Origin: Dactylorhiza incarnata | Taxonomy: Eukaryota; Streptophyta; Magnoliopsida; Asparagales; Orchidaceae | Assembly: GCA_033032865.1 (NCBI GenBank) | Contig: JAWHQI010000004.1 | Location: forward strand, 20,194,001-20,258,000 | Direction: 5' to 3' | DNA: 64,000 nt | Shown: one piece after another, positions 20,061-32,549 of the stretch | Layout: each line of letters begins with the position of its first letter | Numbering within the stretch: position 1 is the stretch's first letter | Notes under the pieces: model-generated | The model's input: the letters and a program-made list of their open reading frames with translations, nothing else | The model's database searches: none | What the model was told of the DNA's origin: nothing | Program-made: the position numbers and the translations under genes

Positions 20061-21877
20061 ATGGGAGCAAAGCGCCAGCCGAAGCGACCTGCGAAAACCT
20101 CTGCTACCCGCTCCGAAGCCGCTGTGGCTTTTCACTCGGCAGACCACGAGGAGTGTTGTTTGACCAAGGCTGAATTGGACGAATTCGTTGAGAAACACAT
20201 GACTTACAGCCCGCTGCTCGCGCGACTTCCGCTCCGTGATGAGCGGATGAACTCTTCTGGCCCAAACCAAATCGCGATCCCAATCGACCATTTCGATTGC
20301 GGATTGAAGTTCCCGATTTCGATTGAGCTTGCCATGGTCTTTGACCATTATGGAGTTGTACCCGGTCAGATTTCTCCTAACTCGATGGCCGGAATTTGCA
20401 GCTTCATCTCCTACCTGCGATCTGAGAGAGTCCGCTTTTCTATGGATCTCTTCAGGAAAATATTCTCGGTGCGGGCCATCCCGGACTCTGAATCGAATGT
20501 CTTCAACGGCCATCTCTACTTTGGCTGCCGCTGGTTGAAGATGGTTAACCTCACGAACAAGGTCACAGCATGGTCGGAGAGATACTTGATCTTCGAAGGC
20601 CGACTTGGCCTGTTGAACCCGAATCCGCAAGTGCGGCCGGAGGAGGCCTTTCAACAGGTCGCAATAAGCGAGGTCGAGAAGAAAACCTGCAAGCTTCTCG
20701 AGGATGAGCGGCTTAACGTAAGCTACTACATCCCGCTACTTGCCGAGCTAGAGAATTTTCGGCCTGAAGATAGTAAGCTTTCCTTTAACCCGCTTCCGAC
20801 TTCAATATTGACCGCTCGGTCATTTGTGTTGACCCCTTCCTCTTTTTTTTTGTAGCCGAAGCCGTTGTCCCTGCCAACAAGCCGGTCAGCCCGGCCGGTT
20901 TGATCTTAACTCAGACGAAGAAGAGAAAAAGACAAGTCAGGAACAAGACGCTGCCATCCGACGGGGAGGATTCAGCCTCTTCGGGCGACTTCTCCGCCCT
21001 TCGTTCCTTTAGCAAGGTGAAGGATTTAAAAGGCCGCATGGTTTTGTCATGGCATCCGGACGGCGACGGTGTTCAGGTCTCTACCGCGCTCCCCCATTGG
21101 TCGAACGAGAAGTCGGGCCGGCATGCTGAGGCCGCTAGCATTGCCATGTTCGGCCGACAGAACTTCAGGAGGTTGAGGAGGATTCCCGAGGAAGAGCTCG
21201 CCCGGGAGGTCGCGCGGGTTGGTGCCGAGAGCCTCATCACCAATGTCTTTATGGGAATGACCTTCAAAAGGTTGATTAGAGCAAATGATCACCTAGAGAA
21301 GGAAATCGCCAAATTGAAGAAGGAGAATGTGCGACTAAAGGAAGCCGAGTCGGTAAGTTATCACCTGGCCAGCCGTCTTTCTGAATTTTTCAGACCGCGC
21401 GGTCTCTTTCCTTACTCTTTTTTGCAGGCAAAGTATGATGAGACCAATCCGGTTTATCAGCAGGAACTTTTACCTCATGTCGCCGAGGGAATCGACAATG
21501 CTTTCAACCGCCTGCAGGAGATCAAAGCGTTCGCGCCTGGTTTCGAGCATTTTACCTTCTCAGACGCCTACCCGATTTTGCAAAAGAAGTTAGAGAAGAT
21601 CAGGCGAAAAGCCAAAGGAAAAAACAAAGCCGGCAGATCCAGCTCAGAGGTGAGCAGCGACGGGGATGATGAGGCCGAAGAACCCGCAGCGGCTGAGAGT
21701 GGGGAGAGCGGCTCGGAGTCCGAATCCAGCAGTTCCGAAGAAGAGGCTGGGCGCAAGTCGGGCGAATTGAGCAGTTCATCCTCGTCGGGTAGCGAGGGTT
21801 ACTCCCCTGACGTTTCAATTGATGGGAGCGAACACTCAAGTACCCATGCGTCTAAGAAACTTAGGTCGCATAATTAG
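20061..21877 (+). CDS. aORF-B, intact antisense three-exon gene of E2 (resembles the 'putative gypsy type transposon' family)
   Basis: Exons 20061-20772, 20856-21352 and 21428-21877; introns 20773-20855 (GTAAGC...TTGTAG, 83 bp) and 21353-21427 (GTAAGT...TTGCAG, 75 bp). Spliced length is 1659 nt, 552 amino acids, no internal stop, phases consistent. Residues 1-30 are basic (KRQPKRPAK). Residues about 36-235 form a conserved globular core (KAELDEFVEKH, DHFDCGLKFP, DHYGVVPGQISPNSMAG, SMDLFRKIF) that resembles the database family Transposase_28. Residues about 345-405 are heptad-like and charged (LEKEIAKLKKENVRLKEAE). The last 80 residues are acidic and Ser-rich. Such antisense ORFs are known in Tat elements, but their role is not established. 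It lies opposite to gag-pol, so its transcript would pair with the 3' part of the genomic RNA. Confidence 0.78.
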
Positions 21878-23800
21878 TAGTTGTATTTTGCTTTTTGTTT
21901 TGAATAGCCGTCGGCTTGACGTTGTTAGCCGGTTGGCTTAAAATATAATGTAAAGAATGTTTTGATAATGAAATGGAACACTTTTACCTGTCTATCTGTC
22001 TACCTTTTGCGACTTACTTGTGGTTGTTTGCAATCTTTTTCTGTGTTAGATCTAACCAAGTCGTGCGGTTTAATATTAACTCATCCGGTTAGGATAATGC
22101 TCTTCACAGAATTCCGATAAAGTATCTATTAGTAAAAACCCACTCGCATAGCTTGCTTCTTTCAATCCGGATCGAATTTGTTCGATTCATTCTGAGAAGG
22201 TGCAAACTTATTATGAATGTATTACGACATCCTGGAAGCCGAACATAATTAAGCCGCGCGGTTACTACCAGACCCTGCATATTTGTTTTCCAGGATAAAG
22301 AATGGCAAGTCATAAGAACAATTATCAGACCGAGCGGTCAGGACTTTAACTCAGGCGACTTGCAACTAAGATTGCTACAAGCCCCACCCCCGTGAATGTA
22401 ACTGACAACTGATCAAGATTTTGAAATAATCAAGCCGTGCGACCATAACCTGGCTCTACATAATTGCCTTGTAAGATAGAATATCAAGTCGCAAGAAGAT
22501 CAGCCGATAGACCGTGCGATTAATATTTAATCCGAACAATTTATATGACAGCCTTATATAATATTGGCTGATAACCCGCACGGGCTGTATATAGAATTTG
22601 TGCGATTAGTAGGTTTAACACTTCCAATCATAACTGTCTGATCGAAGAGAGCCTGTAATTAGCCGATCGGATAGAGTTGAAACCCATAAAGATGATAGAT
22701 TCACAACCCGAATACTGAGGTCGGCCGGTCATGATTATGCTTGCTCCCTTGATATTTACCTTATGACATTTTAATGATATCCTGTTCATTTCAAACCGTC
22801 CGGTCTGAATACCGGACCACATGACATCTTTGGAGCCTGCTGATTTTAGACCGCGTGGTTTAATAACCAGACCGCCTGAAAACCCTGGTACCCGCTTATT
22901 TCAAACCGCCCGGTTTGAGTATTAAGTCATCTGGTTTGTGATGTACATAGGAATCCTGCTTTTTCCTCCAGATGGTCTATAATGACCATATGGGATGAGA
23001 TACTTTCCCTGTAATGCGATAAAGGATAACTACAGATCACTCAGATGACCAAGTGGGCAGGTGGGCCTAGGCGGCGAACATTGCTTTCCTCAAGTGGTCA
23101 TAAGAGCTGTAGAAATAAAGAGAAAGACAAGTACAGACCCAGATGACTAAGTGGGCAGGTGGGCCTAGGCGGCGAACATTGCTTTCCTCAAGTGGTCATA
23201 AGGGCTGTAAGCGACTCGACTGCTCTCTTGCCTAGGGCTACAAGCCGAGTTGATCAATTGGGCAGGTGGGCCTAGGCAGCGAACATTGCTTTCCTCAGAG
23301 AGATCAACTCAGTTGTGGGTCCCACTTAGGCATCGCTTGAGAGTACCTAGGAATATTCGATAGTCACAGACTAAGATGATCAGTTGGTCAGGTGTGGCTA
23401 TGCCGCGGGGGCTATACCGACATTGCTTTCCTCAGAAAGATCATAAAAGCTGTAATTATATCCCTCTCGGGGCATGATAGAGCCAACACTCACCTAGACC
23501 TCCGTTGATGTAGGGGTGTGTCGGATATCATCCGGGATCCAAGGTTCTGAAGACCACCGCACGGGTGGCAAGCTACCACTACACGTGTGCGAAAACTCCC
23601 CGCTACACATGATCCTCATGGTTTTACGCTAATGACTATAATCCGAGGGGGTTCGAGCAGAACTTGGCGATGTCTCCGTGGTTCAGTGAGTTTGATATAT
23701 GAGAAAATGTAAGAAGGGAACATCATACATGGAGAAGTGTCAGTATGGGGCTTCTTATTAAAATATCTGAAAAATTGCAGGAAAGTAAAGAAGACATATT
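21878..23800 (-). other. E2 noncoding region between integrase and aORF-B
   Basis: No credible gene. 21878 to about 22780 is A-T rich with GCGCG-type words. A degenerate 55-bp repeat lies at about 22790-22960. Four hairpin cassettes lie at 23045-23445, and the conserved post-pol block at 23450-23800. Confidence 0.8.
23045..23445 (-). repeat. Four hairpin cassettes of E2
   Basis: Units: 23045-23101 (ATGACC/GGTCAT), 23143-23199 (ATGACT/GGTCAT, last pair a G-T wobble), 23247-23310 (GAGTTGATC/GATCAACTC, 9 of 9) and 23375-23445 (GATGATC/GATCATA). Interior core as in E1. Order and types match E1 and E3 exactly. Confidence 0.8.
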
Positions 23801-26800
23801 TCAAGGATAGAACCGTTTGAGATAGTCACCGCTCCAAGTGCGCGAAATGTCTTCTCCCTCGCTTGTTTGGAGGCGGTAAGCCCCACTTTTTAATACCTCC
23901 TTGGCGATGAAAGGTCCAGCCCAATTAGGATTTAGCTTTCCGACATTGCCTGTTCGGGCTGCTGCATCAACCTTTTTTAGCACAACGTCGCCAATCGCAA
24001 AATGATTTACCCTGACATTTTTGTCAAAGTACTTTGCCATCCTCCTCTTAACTTCTTCTTGTCTGATTGTTGCCTCGTCTTGAATTTCTTCGATCAGATC
24101 CAGGCTATACTTGATAGCCTCATCATTGTCTTCTATCCACGCTTCTCCTCCCTCTTTTGCATACAGACTCTTGGAGTGACTACCTCAAACTCTACAGGCA
24201 CAACGGCTTCCGAGCCATGAGATAATTTGAATAGTGTCTCCCCAGTAGCTGAAGACGGGGTAGTACGAAGGGTCCAGAGAATGGAAGGAAGCTGATCTGC
24301 CCAATTTCCCCTTTGATTCAAAACCCTTTTCATCAGGAGCTGCTGGATTTGCCTGTTCGCTGCTTCTACTTGGCCGTTCATCCTTGGATGATGTACTGAG
24401 GCAAATCGAAGATCAATTCCCACCTGATTACAAAAGTTTATCATCTCCGGATTATTGAACTGTGGACCATTATCAGTGACAATTGCTAGCGGAATTCCAT
24501 GACGGCATACTATTTCTCCCCAGATGAAGTTTCTGACAATTTGGGTTGTAGTTTTCGCCAGCGCTTTCGCCTCAATCCACTTGCTGAAATATTCGATCAT
24601 TACAATGATAAAACGACGCTGGCTGCTGGCTATTGGGAAAGGTCCAATAAGATCCATCCCCCATACCGCGAAGGGCCATGGTGCAGTTATTGATCTGAGC
24701 GACTGAGCAGGCAAGTGCTGAAGAGGAGCAAACTTTTGGCACTGAACACACCGCTTGGCATATGCCTCAGCATCCTTCCTCATGGTTGGCCAAAAATACC
24801 CCTGACTTAAGATTCTCTTCTCTAGGGTCTTCGCTCCCGAGTGACTACCGCACTCCCCGGAATGAACTTCCTCAAGTATGGTTGGGACTTCATCCTCCGA
24901 AACACATCGTGCTGAGGGAGAAATCAAAGTTTTTCTGTAGAGAACTCCCGCTATCAGATAATAATATGCCGCTTTCCTTTTGAATCTTATCCGATCTTTG
25001 ATGGAATGGTGGAACTCCCCCTTTGATAGGAATAGCTCGTAAGGATCCTTCCATGAAGGATTATGATCAATTTGCATGAGTTCTGCCTCATCTATTGTCG
25101 GATGAAAAAGTTCAAAGGTCACTCCCCCTGATGGAAGACCGAACTTCGACAATTCATCTGCCTCCTCATTTTGCGTTCTTGGGATGTGCTCGATAATAAA
25201 TGACTTGAATCTTCCGATTTCCTTTTTGGCTAATAGCAGATATTTTCGCAGAATCGGCTCGCTTGTCTCATAATTCCCCAAGACCTGGGAGGCCACCACC
25301 AGTGAATCGGTTCTAACATGTACATATTCTATGCCCAGCTCTTTCGCAAGCCTTAGCCCAGCCAGAAGTGCTTCATATTCTGCCTGGTTATTTGTAACTG
25401 GAAAGAAGAACTTGACAGCTTGCTCCAGCCTGATGCCATTTGGGCTGATCAATACTACTCCGGCTCCCACGAAGTTTTTGCCAGAAGCCCCATCCACATA
25501 AATGATCCAAGCCAGAGGAGATTGTACCACCTATTCAGGACTAGGCTCTGTTGTATCTACCAAGAAGTCTGCCAAGATTTGCGCTTTGATTGCTGTCCGG
25601 GGGATGTATTATATCTCAAATTCACTTAGTTCAATAGCCCATTTTGCCAACCTCCCTGAATGATCTGGCTTTTCAAGAATATTTTTTAAAGGATGATCTG
25701 TAATAACTTTGACGGAATGAGCCTGAAAATAAGGGCGAAGCCTTCGCGCGGACATAACCAAGGCCAAGGCCAGTTTCTCCAGGATCGAGTATCTAGTTTC
25801 TACATCCTTAAGGATGTGGCTGACATAGTATATTGGAAACTGCCTCCTCTTTTCTTCCCGAACGAGGACAGAACTCACCGCATCCGGTCCGACTCCCAGA
25901 TATAAGAATAGCTTTTCTCCCTCACGGGGACTTTGGAGTAGTGGGGTCGAAGTTAACTGTTCTTTCAGCTGCTCGAAAGCCTTGTTACACTCCTCGCTCC
26001 ATTCGAACTTTGATCCCCCCTCGCAATGTTTTAAAGAATGGGGAACTTTTATCTCTGGATTTGGAGATAAACCTGCTCAATCCTGCCAATCTCCCTCCTA
26101 ATTGTTGAACTTCTTTAGTATTTCGAGGAGGGGTCATATCAAGGATGGCCTTCACCTTATCTGGGTTTGGTGCAAGGCCATCAGGAGTTAAGAGATGCCC
26201 AAGAAATTTTCCTTTGCTTGCCCCGAACACACATTTAAATGGGTTTAATTTTAACTTGAACCTCCGTAGAGTAGCGAACGTCTCTACGAGGTCTTCCAAG
26301 TGCAATGAGAATGTTTTACTTTTGAGAAGAAGGTCATCAATGTAAACTTCGAGATTCCTGCCCTTTTGATGTTTAAAGACGGTATCCATCATTCTTTGGT
26401 ATGTTGCGCCCGCATTTTTAAGACCAAAGGGCATTACGATATAGCAGTAATACCCATCGTTTGTGATAAATGAGGTATGCGGGATGTCAGGTTTGTGCAT
26501 TTTAATTTGATGATATCTGGTGAAGGCATCGAGGAAACTCAAAAACCATACCCAACCGCGGAATCAACTAAGACATCTATCCGAGGCAAAGGGTAACAAT
26601 CTTTAGGGCATGCTTTATTATGTTTGGTGAAGTCCACGCACATGTGCCACTTCCCACCAGATTTCTTAACCATTACAACATACGACATCCACGTTGGATA
26701 TTGAATCTCAGAAATGAAACCCGCTCTTAGGAGTTTGGAAACCTCCTCTCTGATGGGCAACGCCAGCTTGGTCGCCACTTATCTCTTCTTTTGCTGGACG

Positions 26801-26991
26801 GGCTTGAATTCAGGAGACACATTTAGATGATGACAAGCCACATCCGGATCCACTCCTGGCATATCCTCCGCTGACCAAGCGAAGATAACCAGGTTTTCCA
26901 ACAGGCAGGAGATTAGCTCCATTTTCTCCTCCTCTGGCAACTCAGCGTTGATGACCAGCTTCTTTTCTGCTCCTTTAGTAATAGGAACTTC
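23801..26991 (-). pseudogene. E2 pol: RT, RNase H, archaeal-type RNase H, integrase
   Basis: Minus strand. RT spans about 26880-25985, with the VDFTKHNKACPKD and PLPRID block before a frame break near 26540 and the catalytic YIDD at about 26344-26333. The Ty3 RNase H is at 25878-25609 (TRYSILEK, TDHPL, KWAIEL). The archaeal-type RNase H is at about 25520-25150 (YVDGASG, AEYEALLAGL, RTDSLV, EADELSK). Integrase covers about 24900-23801 with CVQC, WGMDLIGP, VTDNGPQF and NGQVEAA, ending in TAG or the adjacent stop at 23801. Frame breaks occur at about 26770, 26540, 25610, 25530 and 24130. Dual RNase H is the Tat-lineage hallmark. Confidence 0.9.
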
Positions 26992-29403
26992 TTAGGTCGC
27001 TTGGGAAGGTTCCAAGTGAGCCCCTTCTCGATCTTTTCCTTCCTCGGCGGCCTCTGGAGACTCAGCAATCTCCAAAGCCTCAGCCACGGCCTCGGGAAGC
27101 GGAATGTTGGTGATCATTTTGACAGTTCGGACGTAGCACTCCCAAACCACCTTTGGGTTGCTCCTGACCCGATACTGCTTTCCTTCGGCCGCGAACTTGA
27201 GGGCAAGGTGAAAGGTCGACACCACTGCCCTATATGCATTGAGAATCGGCCTCCTGAAGATGGCACAGTAGTTGCTCGGGGCATCCACTGCCACAAAATT
27301 GATTAAATTTATTACTCCTCCAAGAGAGACCAGGAGCTTTGCTGAGCCCTCTACTTCCTTCCTCTCCCCAGAAAAGCCGTAGAGGGGCCCGTAGGCGGAA
27401 AGCAAAGACTTTCCGGTCTACAGGGCCTCGAAAGTCAGGCGGAAAAGGAGATTGACGGAGCTGCCGGTATCAACCAGAATCTTGTGGACTGTATAGTTTT
27501 CGATGACGGCCTTGGTGACCACCGCATCGTCGAAAGGATTAGCATTGGGGGGAAGGTAATCCCGACCAAATGTGACAATAGTGCTTTCGGGAGGAGAACT
27601 TGTAGTGGCTGCCACTTCCTGCTTTAGAACTCTCGCAATGCTGGATTTGCGAGATGATTCCGCTCCAGCTCCTCCATGAATACAATAGATGTCCCCTAAG
27701 GGGCCCACATCATTGACTTCGACGCATCCGGTAGCAGGATGGATGCCATCATAGCAGCCGGCGTCTTCGACGTCGGCACATTCCCAGGTTACTTCTACTA
27801 TTTCTTTCTCTTTTCTCTTCTCAGAAGTTGGTTCAGCAGTTGTATCTTTCCGAACTAGACCCCGGAGCTTTCCTTCTCCCAGGAGTCTCTCTATCAGCAA
27901 ACGAAGGGCCCGACAGTCTTCGGTTAGATGCCCCCCTTCTTTATGATATTCACAATATAGGTTCGGATTTTGATTGCGGATATCCGACTTCAGAGGAGCA
28001 GGCCTTTTGAAATCTGGCCTCTTTTGTAGAATCTGGACTACTTCATCCATGGTGACGTTTAAGGGAGTGAATGACTCTTGCGAGTCATCATATTGAGTGG
28101 ATGGAATGACTGGAGGTTGTTGCGCGGTGTACTGTTGTAAGTATACCGGCATGATTTGCGGAAGAGGAGCGGATGGAGCGGGAGTGATGGCCAAAGGTGG
28201 TTTCTGATCTTGAAACCGCTGATGGCCCATGAATGGTTGCTTATTTTTGTAATTTCTCCCCCTTTGGGAACTGGGTTCAAAGTGGGACTGATTCGATGGT
28301 GGATGATGGAAGGATGGATTTGACTGCTCCTTGTCGCTTACCAGCTTTGCGACGTAGCCTGGATTACTCTTCTCTCCTCTGATAAACATATTTGCCAAAC
28401 TTATCATCTCTTGATAAGTCCTAGGCTCCCTTATATTTGCTTCAAATTTTAAGCGGCCCTCCCTCAAACCATGAATGAGGGCAACCCTGTACAACTCGGG
28501 ATCCACATTTTGGACCTCCATGATCTCTTTCTGGAAGCGGTCTACAAAACGAGCCCACGTCTCGTCTTTCAGCTGTTTTATATCGAAAAGGTCCGCCGGG
28601 CCACTCTTTCTCTTCCTTGAGGTAGAGAATCTCAGCAGGAATTCCATTCGCAGCTCAGCGAAACAACGGATTGACCTGGGGTGCAATCCGTAAAACCACT
28701 CTCTTGCTTGTCCTTCAAAGGAGGTCACAAGAAGCTTGCACTTGGTCGCATCAGTTAAGGTTCTAAGAGCGATGGCTGACTCGAAGGCTTGTAAATGAAC
28801 CGTGGGATCTGTCTCCCCATTGAAAGCTGGCAGGCGAGGCTCTCGGAAATTATTAGGGGTAGGCTCCCCTCTGACTTCGTCCACAAAGGGAGAAGTTTCT
28901 TCCATATCTTCATACAGTGGAGTAGGATAATAAGCCGCCGGAGCTGCGGCTATTCACGGACAAGCCGCCTGATAAAAGGACCGTGCGGCAGCTTCTGGCG
29001 GGTAGGAGTGGTGAATAGGAACTTCAGGCGGGTAGGAAAGGCGGGCAGCGTGAGAAGCCGCCCCCTGGAAATCAAGGGCCCGAGCCGGCATGCTGTGCGC
29101 GGCTTCCTGATAGAAGCTTTGCCTAGCCGCAAAGCCTTCTTGTTGGGGCTGGAAGTTAGCAGCTTGTGGTAGCGGGTAAAGAGGAGGTGGAGGAGGGACC
29201 GGGGTCACCGCCTGATTAGCCGCGGTTTGTTGTGGAATTAACCGCTCGGTTAGCATTGTTAAAGTCTGGCTGATCGCTTCATGTCGCTGATCAGTGACCC
29301 TCTGAGCCCGCTCGGCTTCTCTCCTGGATTGCTCCAAGGCTTCCCACAAAGAGTCCTCGCTGTGATTGGAGTGGTCTCGAGGGGGGAACTGGCGGTCTGA
29401 CAT
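26992..29403 (-). pseudogene. E2 gag and protease
   Basis: Start ATG 29401-29403 (MSDRQFPPRD), 50 nt from the 5' LTR. The N-terminal Pro/Gln-rich region ends at a TGA (28954-28956). The main capsid-type retrotransposon gag domain (REPRLPAFNGETDPTVHLQAFE, REWFYGLHPRSIRCFAEL) is at about 28850-28380. The zinc knuckle near 27955-27910 has the form C-x2-H-x4-H-x4-C (CEYHKEGGHLTEDC). The aspartic protease site (VDTGSSVNLLF) lies near 27480-27450. A TAG at 27418-27420 replaces Lys. A third open stretch ends at 26992. Structural protein that would package element RNA; not translatable as one chain here. Confidence 0.88.
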
Positions 29404-29452
29404 TGTAGTGAGGATTTCATCGACAATCCACGATCTGAAGGTCGCGTGTTTC

Positions 29453-30228
29453 TGTTGAGTCCGAAATCGCACCTCCGAAGGAAATCGGAGGCTGCGGGTT
29501 GCCGGTTACTTTTTAGTTGGGAAAAATGAGACCGCTAGCAGCGGTCAAGGCCAGACTTCGCCCATCACGGCAAATGCCACTCCTGTGACGGGCTTTCCTT
29601 TGATTAAAATGAGGCGGTTACAGCGGTTACAAGTGTAGGAAAGAAGAAGCCGGCCGGTCAGACAGTCCGCAAGACGGGAAACTCGAGACCGCAGCTCAAA
29701 CAAGCAAGCTCTTGGATTCGAGTGTGCGTGTCTTGGGAGCAGTGCCGCCCCCTATTTATAGGCTCGGGGGCCTGCCCGAACTGGCAGGGATAAAATAACC
29801 GCCTGCCCGGGTACAGGAGAAACGGGCAGACGGTGACAGGATACACAAAGAAGGAAAAGAAAGAAGTCGCGCGACTTGGCAGCTTTCCCTTTCGACCTGT
29901 CTAACCAGAGGCTGAGGATGACGCGACCAAGGCGACGATGCAATCCGGGCGGTCTTCGTCTTGAGACCGCGGCTTGTTCTTTGATCCCAAACCTTGGCTT
30001 GTCTCTATGGCGCAATCCGCCCGGTCTCCGACTTGAGACCGCGACTTGTCCTATTGGACTTGGGCTTGGATTATCTTTAGTACTTGAGGGCGATCTGAAT
30101 TATGTCAGACCGCCTGGCCTGTGCTAGTTGGTGTTGATGGACCTTGTATAACCTGAGCCGGGCGACTTGGATCCGCAAACCGCACGGTCTGCGAGTAATC
30201 CTCTTGAAAGCGGTCTTCTGGGTAAACA
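29453..30228 (-). repeat. E2 5' LTR (promoter LTR)
   Basis: 776 bp. The minus-strand TATAAATA is at 29753-29760. Upstream of it (higher coordinates) lie the paired CCTGCCCG/CGGGCAGG inverted repeats and several GGTCT...AGACC blocks. The 49-nt leader to gag begins GAAACACGCGACCTTCAG with no TGG-type primer site directly at the LTR edge. Confidence 0.93.
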
Positions 30229-32549
30229 CTTAAGATTCTCTTCTCCAGAGTCTTTGCTCCTGAATGGCTACCACATTCCCCGGAATGAACCTCCTAAAGT
30301 ATGGTTGAGATTTCGTCTTCAGAAACACATCGTGTTGAGGGAGAAATCAAAGTCTCTCTATAGAGAACTCCTGCTATCAGATAGTAGTATGCCGCCTTCC
30401 TTTTGAATCTTCTCCTATCTTTGATGGAATGATGAAATTCCCCTTTTGACAAAAACAGCTCGTAAGGGTCCTTCCACGAAGGATTATGATCAATTTGCAT
30501 GAGTTTCGCTTCTTCTGTTGCCGGATAAAAAAATTCAGAGGTCACTCCCCCGGATGGAAGACCGAACTTTGACAACTCATCTGCTTCCTCGTTTTGCGTC
30601 CTTGGAATATGCTCGATAATGAATGACTTGAATCTTCCAATTTCCTTTTTGGCTAACAGTAAATATTTCCTCAGAATCGGCTCCCTTGTCTCATAATTCT
30701 CCAAGACCTGAGAGGCCATTAACAATGAATCGGTTCTAACATGTGCATGTTCTATGCCCAGCTCTTTTGCAAGTCTTAGCCCAGCCAAAAGTGCTTCATA
30801 TTCTGCCTGATTATTCGTAACTGGAAAGAAGAATTTGATAGCTTGTTCCAGCCTGATGCCATTTGGGCTGATTAAAACTACCCCGGCTCCCACAGAGTTT
30901 TTGCCAGAAGCCCCATCCACATAGATGACCCAAGCCAAAGGAGATTGCACCACCTGTTCAGAACTAGGTTCTGCGGTATCCACCAAGAAGTCTGCCAAGA
31001 TTTTTGCTTTGATTGCTGTTCGGGGGATGTATGATATTTCAAATTTGCTTAATTCGATAGCCCATTTAGCCAACCTCCCTGAATGATCTGGCTTTTCAAG
31101 AACATTCCTTAAAGGATGATCTGTAATTACTTGGACAGGATGAGCTTGGAAATAAGGACGTAGCCTTCGTGAAGTCATAACTAAGGCCAAGGCTAGTTTC
31201 TTCAAGATTGAATATCTAGTTTCTGCATCTTTGAGAATGTGGCTAACATAATATATCGGGAACTGCCTCTTCTTTTCTTCCCGAACGAGGACAGAACTTA
31301 CTGCATCTGGGCCGACTCCCAAATATAAGAATAATGTTTCCCCCTCACGGGGACTTTGGAGTAGCGGAGTTGAAGTCAACTGTACTTTCAGCTGCTCGAA
31401 AGCCCTATTACACTCCTCGTTCCATTCAAACTTTGATCCTCCCCGCAGTATTTTAAAGAATGGGGCACTTTTATCCCCGGATTTAGAGATAAACCTGCTC
31501 AGTCCTACCAATCTTCCTCCAAGCTGCTGAACTTCCTTGGTATTTCGAGGTGGGGTCATATCGAGGATGGCCTACACCTTATCTGGATTCGGTGCAAGGC
31601 CATCGGGAGTTAAGAGATGCCCAAGAAATTTTCCTTTGTTTGCCCCAAACATACATTTCAAAGGGTTTAATTTTAACTTGAACCTACATAGAGTAGCGAA
31701 CGTCTTTACGAGTTCTTTCAAGTGTAATGAAAATGTTTTACTTTTCAGAAGGAGATCATCAACGTAAACTTCGAGATTCCTGCCTTTTGTATGCATAAAG
31801 ACGGTATCCATCATTCTTTGATATGTTGTGCCCGCATTTTTGAGACCGAAGGGAATTACGAGATAGCAGTAACACCCATCGTTTGTGATAAATGAGGTGT
31901 GCGGGATATCAGGTTTGTGCATTTTAATTTGATGGTACCCAGAGAAAGCATCGAGAAAACTCATAAAATCTTACCCAACCGCGGAATCAACTAAAACATC
32001 TATCCGAGGCAGAGGGTAGCAATCTTTGGGACATGCTTTATTAAGTTTGGTGAAGTCTACGCACATGCGCCACTTCCCACCAAATTTCTTAACCATTAAT
32101 TACAACATTCGACATCCACGTGGGATATTGAATTTCAGAAATAAAGCCTGCTTTCAGGAGTTTGGCAACCTCCTCTCTGATGGGCAACGCCAGCTTGGTT
32201 GCTACTTCTCTCTTCTTTTGCTGGATGGGCTTGAACTCGGGAGATACGTTCATATGATGACAAGCCACGTCCGGATCCACTCCTAGCATGTCCTCCGCTG
32301 ACCAGGCGAAGACATCCAGGTTCTCCAAAAGGCAGGAGATCAACTCTACTTTCTCCTCCTCCGGCAATTCAGCATTGATGATCAGCTTCTTTTCTTCCCC
32401 TTCAGCAATAGGGACCTCCTGGGTCGCCTGGGCAGGTTCCAGGTGAGCCCCTTCTCGATCTTTTCCTTCCTCAGCAGCCCTTGAGGATTCAGCAATTTCC
32501 AGAATTTCAGCTGTGGCCTTGGGAAGTGAAACGTCGGTGATCATGTTGA
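30229..32549 (-). pseudogene. E1 pol, 5' part: RT, RNase H, archaeal-type RNase H, start of integrase
   Basis: Minus strand. RT spans about 32320-31560, with PTWMS near 32110, a frame break near 32090 and the catalytic YVDD at 31766-31755. It continues in one open stretch (31559-30294) through the RT connection, the Ty3 RNase H (TRYSILKK, TDHPLRNV, KWAIEL) and the archaeal-type RNase H (YVDGASGKNS, AEYEALLAGL, RTDSLL, EADELSKFG) to the integrase N-terminus, where it stops at 30294 and meets E2 at 30228. Stops also separate 31964-31572 from its neighbours. Confidence 0.9.

Larger units (their letters stand above)
16717..30228 (-). mobile_element. E2: complete Tat-lineage Ty3/gypsy element (13.5 kb)
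   Basis: LTRs at 16717-17491 (775 bp) and 29453-30228 (776 bp), both TGTTGAGTCC...GGGTAAACA, with target duplication CTTAA at 16712-16716 and 30229-30233. It sits inside the integrase gene of E1. All parts are present: gag, protease, RT, two RNases H and integrase on the minus strand, aORF-A and aORF-B on the plus strand. The pol frame is broken by several stops and shifts. By eye the LTRs differ at about 24 of 775 sites, fewer than E1's LTRs, in agreement with the nesting order. Confidence 0.95.
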
